DNA of 64,000 nucleotides, from the NCBI GenBank assembly GCA_011033025.1, contig WFMF01000008.1, forward strand, positions 1,307,001 to 1,371,000, given 5' to 3'. The first letter of the stretch is position 1; every line of letters starts with the position of its first letter. The notes beneath the pieces are model-generated. The model searched no databases, had not been told where the DNA came from, and saw nothing but the letters and a program-made list of their open reading frames with translations. This DNA comes from Beroe forskalii (Eukaryota; Ctenophora; Nuda; Beroida; Beroidae). The translations under genes were made by a program, and so were the position numbers. Shown here one piece after another: positions 55,086-64,000 of this stretch.

Positions 55086-57396
55086 ATTTTAAAAACCGAT
55101 GCAATAATCACCGTTTATCTTTCTCAGCAGTCAAACTATATTGTATATACCTAGTACCTACCTTTGTACATCCTCCGTGATTCGATAAAAAGGGGCTTAC
55201 AGTTTCAGAAAACACAAAATGGGTAAGAACATTGGAACCATTCTTCATTCCCATTAATGAGATAATTTGCTTATTTTTCTGCATAGATTGGTATACTGGA
55301 ATGATTTTACATAAATACATATTAATTGATCTTGCATATTTACGTTGTATATGAATGCACGATGCATATGAATGCACATATAATGGTTCATATTATGTTG
55401 CCCTTTCCTAACCCTGAGATATGGACTGGTCGGACTACAGCACTTCTGTACTGTAGTTCATAGATTAAAATAGTCGTGTGGTTCTGTGCGATCTTCATTT
55501 CTCATTTGTCATACATATCTATAAAGATGTAGTTTTTCTTCCATAACTCGGAAACGAAAGGGTTTAGCACTTAGAAGTTTAAGACTACACTCTATACCCC
55601 AATACTGTAATGAACTCATTCTGCATAAAACAGCGTACTTACATTGAGTTCTCTACAATCCTATGTTCTCATTAATTGAAGAAGGACAATTTTGGTCTAA
55701 TGCATAGATCTAAAAAGGGTTTTCCGTCCATAACTCGAAAACGAAAGGGGTTACGACTCAGAAACTATGCTCTACCCCCAATAATGTGCTCATTCTGCAT
55801 ACTCTAGTGTACTTGTTGAGGTCTCTACGATCTTCTGTTCTCATTTATTGATCGGGGGCAATTTTGGTCATACGAATGGGGCTAAAAAGGGGGTTTTCGT
55901 CCATAACTCGAAAACTAAAGGGGTTACGACTTAGAAACTATGCTCTACCCCCCATAATGTGCTCATTCTGCATACCCCGGTGTACTTGTTGAGGTCTCTA
56001 CGATCTTCTGTTCTCATTTATTGAACAGGGGCAATTTTGGTCATACGCGTAGGGCTAAAAAGGGGTTTTTCGTCCATAACTCGAAAACTAAAGGGGTTAC
56101 GACTTAGAAAGTATGCTCTACCCCCCATAATTTGCTCATTCTGCGCACTCCAGTGTACTTGTTGAGTCTCTACGATCTTCTGTTCTCATTCATTGAACGG
56201 GGGCAATTTTGGTCATATGCGTAGGGCTAAAAAGGGGTTTTTCGTCCATAAGGGGTTACGACTTAGAAAGTATGCTCTACCCCCCATAATGTGCTCATTC
56301 TGCGCACTCCAGTGTACTTGTTGAGGTCTCTACGATCTTCTGTTCTCATTTATTGATCGGGGGCAATTTTGGTCATACGAATGGGGCTAAAAAGGGGGTT
56401 TTCGTCCATAACTCGAAAACTAAAGGGGTTACGACTTAGAAACTATGCTCTACCCCCAATAATATGCTCATTCTGCATACCCCGGTGTACTTGTTGAGGT
56501 CTCTACGATCTTCTGTTCTCATTTATTGAACAGGGGCAATTTTGGTCATACGCGTAGGGCTAAAAAGGGTTTTTTCGTCCATAACTCGAAAACTAAAGGG
56601 GTTACGACTTAGAAAGTATGCTCTACCCCCCATAATGTGCTCATTCTGCGCACTCCAGTGTACTTGTTGAGTCTCTACGATCTTCTGTTCTCATTCATTG
56701 AACGGGGGCAATTTTGGTCATATGCGTAGGGCTACAAAAAGGGTTTTTCGTCCATAATTCGAAAACTAAAGGGGTAACGACGTTGAAACTATGCTCTACC
56801 CCCCCATAATGTGCTCATTTTGCATACCCTAGTGTACTTGTTGAGGTCTCTACGATCTTCTGTTCTCATTTATTGAAAAGGGGCAATTTTGGTCATACGC
56901 GTAGGGCTAAAAAGGGGTTTTTCGTCCATAACTCGAAAACTAAAGGGGTTACGACTTATAAACTATGCTCTACCCCCCATAATGTGCTCATTCTGCATAC
57001 CCTAGTGTACTTGTTGAGGTCTCTACGATCTTCTGTTCTCATTTAATGAAAAGGGGCAATTTTGGTCATATGCGTAGGGCTGAAAAGGGGTTTTTCGCCC
57101 ATAACTCGAAAACTAAAGGGGTAAAGACATTGAAACTATGCTCTACCCCCCATAATGTGCCCATTCTGCATAGTTTGGTGTATTTATTGGCTTCGTATCT
57201 CAATCAGAAGCTGAGATATTGCCATTCAAAGTTTTTGCCCCATTTTGAAAGGAGAGGGGTCCAAAAAAGGGGGTTGCCCAACTCAGAAGTTGGTTAGTTT
57301 TTTTCTGGTGCATCTATGACCTATAAACTACCGAAAAACGCTCTCAAACCTACTATACTATTTAGTTCACAGGGGGTTACAGTCAGACCCTTACTA

Positions 57397-59590
57397 TAGA
57401 GGGAAAGTGGTTTCAAGGAAAATTGATGTCAAGGAAAAGTGGTGTCAAGAAAAAGTGGCGTCAAAGAAAAGTGGTGCCAAGGAAAAGTGGTGTCAAGGAA
57501 AAGTGATGTCAAGGAAAAGTGGTGTCAAGCAAAGTGATGTCAAGGGAAAGTGGTGTCAAGGGAAAGTGGTGTCTAGGAAGAGCGGAGTCAAGCAGGAAAG
57601 TGGTGTCAAGGATAAATGTGGTCAAGGGAAAGTGGTGTCAAGGATAAGTGGTGCCAGAGAAGAGTGGTGTCAAGGGAAAGTGGTGTAGAGGGAAAGTGGT
57701 GTCAAGGAAAAGCGGTGTCAAAGAAAAGTGGTGTCAAGGAAAAGTGGTGTCAAGCAAAATTGGTGTCAAGGAGGAGTGGAGTCAAGGAAAAGTGGCGTCA
57801 AGCAAAGTGGTGTCAAGGATTAGTGGTGTCAAGGGTAAGTGGTGTCAAGGATAAGTGGTGTCAAGGCAAAGTGGTGCCAGAGAAGAGTGGTGTCAAGGAA
57901 AAGTGGTGTCAAGGATAAGTGGTGTCAAGGATAAGTGGTGTCAAGGAAAAGTGGTGCCAGAGAAGAGTGGTGTCAAGGAAAAGTGGTGTCAAGGATAAGT
58001 GAAGTCAAGGAAAAGTGGTGTCGGGGAAAAATGGTGTCAAGGAAAAGTAGTGTCAAGGATAAGTGGTGTCAAGGGTAAGTGGTGCCAAAGAAGAGTGGTG
58101 TCAAGGAAAAATGGTGCCAGAGAAGAGTGGTGTCAAGGAAAAGTGGTGTCAAGGGAAAGTGGTGTCAAGGGAAAGTGGTTTCAAGGAAAAGTGATGTCAA
58201 GGTAAAGTGGTGTCAAGAAAAAGTGGTGTCAAGGCAAAGTGGTGTCAAGGATAAGTGGTGTCAAGGGTAAGTGGTGTCAAGGATAAGTGGTGTCAAGGCA
58301 AAGTGGTGTCAAGGCAAAGTGGTGTCAAGGATAAGTGGTGTCAAGGCAGAGTGGTGCCAGAGAAGAGTGGTGTCAAGGATAAGTGGTGTCAAGGATAAGT
58401 GGTGTCAAGGATAAGTGGTATCAAGGAGGAGTGGTGCCAAAGAAGAATGGTGTCAAGAAAAGTGCTGTCAAGGAAAAGTGGTGCCAAGGAAAAATGATGT
58501 CAAGGAAAAGTGGTGTAGAGGGAAAGTGGTTTCAAGGAAAATTGATGTCAAGGATAAGTGGTGTCAAGGAGGAGTGGTGCCAAAGAAGAGTGGTGTCAAG
58601 GAAAAGTGCTGTCAAGGAAAAGTGCTGTCAAGGAAAAGAGGTGTCAAGAAAAAGTGGCGTCAAAGAAAAGTGGTGCAAAGGAAACGTGGTGTCAAGGAAA
58701 AGTGATGTCAAGGAAAAGTGGTGTCAAGCAAAGTGATGTCAAGGGAAAGTGGTGTCAAGGGAAAGTGGTGTCTAGGAAGAGCGGAGTCAAGCAGGAAAGT
58801 GGTGTCGGGCGGATTGGGGTTCAAGGTAATGGTGTCAAGGATAAGTGGTGTCAAGGATATGTGGTGCCAGAGAAGAGTGGTGTCAAGGGAAAGTGGTGCC
58901 AAGGGAAAGTGGTGTCAAGGAAAAGTGGTGTCAAAGAAAAGTGGTGTCAAGGAAAAGTGGTGTCAAGCAAAAGTGGTGTCAAGGAGGAGTGGCGCCAAAG
59001 AAGAGTGGAGTCAAGGAAAAGTGGTGTCAAGGCAAAGTGGTGTCAAGGATAAGTGGTGTCAAGGGTAAGTGGTGTCAAGGATAAGTGGTGTCAAGGCAAA
59101 GTGGTGCCAGAGAAGAGTGGTGTCAAGGAAAAGTGATGCCAGACAAGAGTGGTGTTAAGGAAAAGTGATGTCAAGGAAAAGTGGTGGATTGGATAAAGGT
59201 AAGGAAACAATTAAGGAGTGGTGTCAAGGCAAGTCTGATACAAAAGAGTGGTGTCAAGTCAAGTGGTGTCAAGGATGTAAAATGGATCTAAAGTTCATCG
59301 GAGATGATTATAAGAAAGTGGTGTCAAGGAAAAAGTGCTGTCAAGAAAAAATGGTCTCAAAAAAATGATCGCTCAAGATGGCATGGTGCAAGAGCAGTTA
59401 TCAAGGAAAAAGTGATCTCAAGAAAAAGTGGTGTCAAACAAGGTGATCAAGTGGTGTCTGGGATCAGATGGTGTCAAGGATAAGTGGTCATCAAACAAAG
59501 AGTGGAGTTATCAAACAAAAATGGTGTCAAAGGTTAAGTGGTGTCAAGGATAAATGGTGTCAAGGCAAAATGGTGTCAGAAAGTGATGTC
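57397..59590 (+). repeat. 16-bp satellite, array K
   Basis: Variant-rich monomers. The higher-order block with GTCTAGGAAGAGCGGAGTCA occurs at about 57,570 and 58,770. Confidence 0.93.
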
Positions 59591-62500
59591 AAACAAAATG
59601 AGTCATAAAGTGAAAAAATTTTTGGGGAGCTAAAGTCCAACATGGGGGCATTTGGTTTTCCATTTTCCGGGGGCACGGTTGTTTTTTGAAAATAAAAAAA
59701 AAAGGATGATGGGGTTTGTTGGGGGCATCAAAAAGGGCCTTTCCGTTGGCAGTTTCTTTCCCTCTGTCCATTTTCCTTTATCCCCCAACCATTCGAAGAG
59801 GTCAATTTTAAAAATTGTGAACATCAAAACCCAAAACGGGACAAAAGCAAAACGTTTTTGGTTTGGGGTTGGGTTTCCCCACTTTCACCCTGTTTCCAGT
59901 GGGGGTTTTGACACCATGGTTGAGTGGTCACCGTTGTCAACAGTGGGACTTTGGGAAACCGTTCGGACATACAAGGTTTTAAATGTGTCAGGGAACCAAA
60001 AACCCTTTCAGTGACTTTAGCAGCCAAAAATTTTTGAAAAAATTAAAAGATGCAAAAAATGAAAATTTCAATTTTTTACCAAATTTATGTCCCCAAAAAT
60101 TTTTGCAAAATTTTTTAAAGTTTTTCCTTTTTCCCCTTTTATAAGGATCATTTTAGCTTTTTTTGAATTTGAAAAACACCCATATTTAATTCTAATTAAG
60201 AAAAAGTTTAAAAAAAGTTGTTCCCGATCAGAACCCTGATTTATTCGAAGTTTTAACCCTCAAAATCAAAAAAAGGGAAAAAAACCACGGCGGGTTTCCC
60301 CCCGCCCTGATAAAATTTTTCCTTGATTTTCGATAGTTTAATTTTGGGGAAGGCTCAAAGTCTCAAAAGCCTTTTATTTCAGAAACGGCCTGAAGGTGTA
60401 ATGACTGGGCTAAAGATAAACCTTTCCCGAATGACGTTAATATCTTGATCTTAATCACAGAGGAGGATTTTAAAACTTTGTCCCCTGGTTAGACTACGAA
60501 AAATGGGGGCGGGAAGTGGTGTCAAAAAACGTTGTGTGAGGAAAGGGCCCAAAAAAAAGTGGGTCAAGGGTGTCAAAGGAAGTGGGTTTAGAAAGGGTGC
60601 CGGAAAAATGGGGCGGAAAGGTTGTGTCAGAAAAGTGGTGTCAAAGAAAATGTTGTCAAAGAAAATGGTTGGCGAAAAAGTGGAAATTGGCTGGTAAGTG
60701 GTGTCAAGAAAAGTAGTTTGGCTGAAAAGTGGTGTCGAGAAAGGAAATATGAAAAGTGGTGTCAAGGAAAAATTGGCGTCAAGCGAAAATGGTATCAAGG
60801 CAAAGTGGTGTCAAGGGTAAAGCAGGTCAAGGGTAGCGAGGTCAAGGCAAGCAGGTCAAGGTAGCGGTGGTCATGAAAGTGGCGCCTGGCGAAAGTGGAG
60901 GTCACAAAGTGAGGTTGGAGCGTGCGGTTGGCTGAAAACTGCTGCCTGGCGAAAGTGCGGCGTCACAAAAAGGATGTCAAAAAAAGTGGTTTTCGGGGTT
61001 GCCGATTCTGGCGGTGTCAAGGGAAAGTGGTGTCTAGGAAGAGAAGATTTGGGGCGGGGGAAAAGTGGTGTCAGGGATAAATGGGGGAATGGGAAAAGGT
61101 CCCCGGGGGAAAGGGGTTTCAAGGGTGGGTGGGGTCGGGGGGAAAAGTGGGTAAAAAAAGGGGTTTTTCAGGGGAAAAGTGGGGGCCAAGAAAAAGGGGC
61201 CTGGGTTAAAAAGGGGGTTTTAAAGGAAAAGGGGTCAAAGGAAATTTGGGGGCGGAAAATGATTCCCTGGGGGAAAGGGGTGTCAAAGAGGAAAAGGAGT
61301 CGGAAAAGTGGTGTCAGAAAATGGGTTTCAAAAAGGGAAAAGTGGGGTCGGGGAAGGGTGGCGTTTATGGTTTTCAAAAAAGGATGGGGGGTGAAGGAAA
61401 ATGATAAGGGAAGGGGTTGATAAAAAGGTGTGGTCAAAAGGGAAATAAAAAAAGGGGTGTCAGGGAAATGGTGCAAAAAAAAGGGAGGTTGGCTGGGTCA
61501 AGGGAAAGCGGTGTCAAGGAAAAGCAATGCCAGAAAGAGTGGTGTCAAGGCTTTGAGCCAGACAAGAGTGGGTGTTGGGAAAAATTTTTGGCAAAAAGTG
61601 GTGCCGGGAAAACTGGTGTAAAGGAAAAGCGGGTAAAAAAAGTCGGTTGGGTGGGACAAGAAAAAGGTTTGGCTAAAAAGTGGGTCGGGAAAAGCGGTGT
61701 CAAAAAAGGAACGAAAGAAAAAGGGGTAAAGGCAAAGTGATGCCAGACAAGAGTGGTTTTAAAGGAAAAAGGATGCCGGGAAAAAGTGGTGTAAAAGGGG
61801 TGTCAAGGAAAGGGGTGTCCATGTAGTTGGTTTGGCTGGAAAAGGGACTTTCGGGATTAGTGGGTCGGGAAAGTGGGGGAAGAGGGGAGTCAAAAAATGT
61901 CTGGGGGAAAGGATGTCAAGAAAGTGATGGGTTAAAAGTGGTGTCGGAAAAAAGTGGGGTCAAGGAAAAAAAAAGGTAAAGGGGAAAGGGGCCCCCGGAA
62001 AAGTTTTTCCGGGATTGGGGTTCATGGTGGGTGGGAGGATGGGTGTAAAGGCGGGGGCCAGATAAAGGGTGTCAAAAAAAAAGGGTGTCGGCGGTTTGGG
62101 TGTCAGGGAAAATGGGTCGGGGAGGAGGGGCGAAGAAGGTGGGGGCCCGGTGGTGTTGAAAAGTGATGTAAAGGAAAAGGGGGTTGGTGTCGGCTGGGGG
62201 TGTAAACAAAGTGGTCAAAAAAGGAGGTCGGGGAAAGTGGTGTAAAGGTGGTGTCGGGAAAAGGATGTCGGGGATTGGTGTAAAGGGGAAAGGGGGCGGA
62301 AGAGCGGAGTCCAGAAAATTTGGGGGTAAAGGTTTAAATGGGGTTCAAAAAAGTTTTTTGGCGGGGAATGGCGTAAAGGAAAGTGGTGTAAAGGGATAAA
62401 AGGGAAGGGGGGGGGTTAAAGTTTAAAGTGGGTCGGGTTTGGGGGTGTCAAAAGGGAGGAAAGGAAGGGGGGTGTCGGGAAAAGGGGGAAAAAAAATGGG

Positions 62501-63030
62501 GGTGTGGGGGGAAAAAGAAAGTGGGGGAAAAGGGGAAAAGGGGTGCCCGGGGAAAGTGGGTCAAAAAGTGGTGTAAAGGGAAAAGCGGGTGTTGGCAAAA
62601 GGGGCCGTCGAAAAGGGTGTAAAGGGAAAGTGGGCCAGAAAGAGGGTTGGTTAAAAAAATTTGGGGGCGCTTTGGGAATTGGGGGGCGGTTACGATGGCA
62701 GGAAAAGGAAAAAAAAGTATTTGGCTTTTTTTGGGGGGGTGGCCGGACAAGGGAAAAAGGGATTGGCCGGGCGAAATTTGGTGTAAAGGAAAGGCGGAGG
62801 AAAAATGGCGGGGAAAGGGGGCGGGAAATTTGGTTTTAAAGGGAAAATTTTTGGCGGAAAGTGGGTCTTTGGAAAATGGGGTCAAAAGTGGTGTAAAGGG
62901 AAAGGGTGTAAAGGGGGGCCAAAGAGGCCTGGGCGGGTTGGGTGGTGGCGGAAATGGTGTTGGGGAAAGGGTGTAAAGGGAAAACCCGGTTGGGAAGATG
63001 GCGGGGCCAACCCAAAGGGGTGGTGGGTTA
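59591..63030 (+). repeat. Corrupted satellite and unidentified sequence
   Basis: 59,600-60,490 has no clear satellite and is full of AAAA/TTTT/GGGG runs. 60,490-63,030 shows distorted GTGGTGTCAAGG monomers with homopolymer expansion. It reads like unpolished long-read consensus. Confidence 0.6.
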
Positions 63031-63975
63031 AAAGGGGGGTCAAAGGAAAAGTGGTGTCAAGCAAAGTGATGTAAAGGGAAAGTGGTGTCTAGGAAGAGCG
63101 GAGTCAAGCAGGAAAGTGGTGTCAAGGATAAATGTGGTCCAGGGAAAGTGGTGTCAAGGATAAGTGGTGTCAAGGATAAGTGGTGCCAGAGAAGAGTGGT
63201 TTCAAGGACAAGTGATGTCAATGAAAAGTGCTGTCAAGAAAAAGTGGTGTCAAGGAAAAGTGGTGTTAAGCAAAAGTGATGTCAAGGGAAAGTGGTGTCT
63301 TGGGAAAGTGGTGCCAGAGAAAAGTGCTGTCAAGGAAAAGTGGTGCCAAGCAAAAGTGATGTCAAGGGAAAGTGATGTCAAGGGAAAGTGGTGTCTTGGG
63401 AAAGTGGTGCCAGAGAAGAGTGGTGTCAAGGGAAAGTGGTGTAGAGGGAAAGTGGTTTCAAGGAAAAGTGATGTCAAGGTAAAGTGGTGTCAAGGAAAAG
63501 TGGTGTCAAGGAAAAGTGGTGCCAAGGAAAAGTGGTGTCAAGGAAAAGTGATGTCAAGGAAAAGTGGTGTCAAGCAAAAGTGATGTCAAGGGAAAGTGGT
63601 GTCAAGGGAAAGTGGTGTCTAGGAAGAGCGGAGTCAAGCAGGAAAGTGGTGTCAAGGATAAATGTGGTCAAGGGAAAGTGGTGTCAAGGATAAGTGGTGT
63701 CAAGGATAAGTGGTGCCAGAGAAGAGTGGTTTCAAGGAAAAGTGATGTCAAGGAAAAGTGATGTCAAGGGAAAGTGGTGTCTTGGGAAAGTGGTGCCAGA
63801 GAAGAGTGGTGTAGAGGGAAAGTGGTTTCAAGGAAAAGTGATGTCAAGGTAAAGTGGTGTCAAGAAAAAGTGGTGTCAAGGAAAAGTGGTGTCAAGGAAA
63901 AGTGATGTCAAGGGAAAGTGGTGCCTTGGGAAATTGGTGCCAGGGAAGAGTGGTGTCAAGGGAAAGTGGGGGGGG
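63031..63975 (+). repeat. 16-bp satellite, array L
   Basis: Clean variant monomers again, with the blocks GTCTAGGAAGAGCGGAGTCA (63,088; 63,618) and TCTTGGGAAAGTGGTGCCAG (63,298; 63,391; 63,780). The array probably continues beyond the window. Confidence 0.95.
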
Positions 63976-64000
63976 AAAAAATTAGGTCAACCTCCACCTA

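Larger units (their letters stand above)
53477..57396. mobile_element. Foldback transposon 3, 3.9 kb, TAG target duplication
   Basis: Ends are TAGTAAGGGTC and its complement GACCCTTACTA, flanked by TAG at 53,474-53,476 and 57,397-57,399. Removing the element restores the local satellite variant GTGGTGTAGAGGGAAAGTGG seen uninterrupted at about 58,507. Arms have a terminal block (AAACTACCGAAAAACG) and then tandem units of about 190 bp containing AAGGGGTTACGACTTAGAAA and GTCTCTACGATCTTCTGTTC, about 4 in the left arm and 9 in the right, inverted. The centre holds a SINE and short repeats. No transposase. A 3-bp duplication would fit PIF/Harbinger-like transposition, but TAG is not its usual target. 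Confidence 0.85.

Noticed and set aside
59652-60014. Possible protein-coding frame in 59.65-60.0 kb
   Set aside because: It lies in homopolymer-distorted sequence with no domain motif, and it is open on both strands.

Overview
The window is eukaryotic and almost certainly from an invertebrate animal. It carries a finely split gene with GT-AG introns, a single-exon glycosyltransferase gene nested inside one of those introns, tRNA-derived SINEs, and very large tandem-repeat and foldback-transposon tracts. I cannot name the species. A soluble adenylyl cyclase gene fits many marine invertebrates.

Region 1 (1 to about 14,918, minus strand) holds at least 21 exons of a soluble adenylyl cyclase (ADCY10-like) gene. 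I rebuilt it by joining exons whose splice sites and phases agree. Reading 5'->3' on the minus strand it gives the end of the second cyclase domain, a linker, a P-loop NTPase domain (Walker A and Walker B), the helical region after it, and a long acidic and proline-rich tail. The first cyclase domain is not visible: the gene is open at its 5' side, and its 3' end may run off the left edge. Two exons of this gene end inside local tandem duplications that copy the 5' splice site.

Region 2 (12,981-14,153, plus strand) is an intact, intronless, 390-residue type II membrane GT31 glycosyltransferase (beta-1,3-galactosyltransferase-like). It lies in an intron of the cyclase gene, on the opposite strand.

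Region 3 (14,919 to about 18,340) has no gene I recognise. It holds a small inverted-repeat element and a palindromic AGTAAGTATACTTACT-rich element.

Region 4 (about 18,345-63,970) is roughly 45 kb of a 16-bp satellite, TTGACACCACTTTTCC or its complement GGAAAAGTGGTGTCAA. The satellite runs one way up to 40,770 and the other way after it. In the left half it is interrupted by seven recognisable copies of a roughly 0.5-kb module. Two modules are split by foldback-type transposons, each with a perfect 8-bp target duplication. The right half has no modules but contains a third foldback element (53,477-57,396) with arms of about 190-bp repeats. Because 16 is not a multiple of 3 and the G-rich strand of the unit has no stop codon, all three frames of that strand read the same 16-residue peptide. 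The resulting long open frames are a by-product of the repeat and not evidence of proteins.

Several stretches (about 25.2-28.7, 35.0-38.2, 40.2-40.8, 50.8-53.3 and 59.6-63.0 kb) look like low-accuracy consensus sequence, and there is a 100-N gap at 32,938. Fine structure there should not be trusted.
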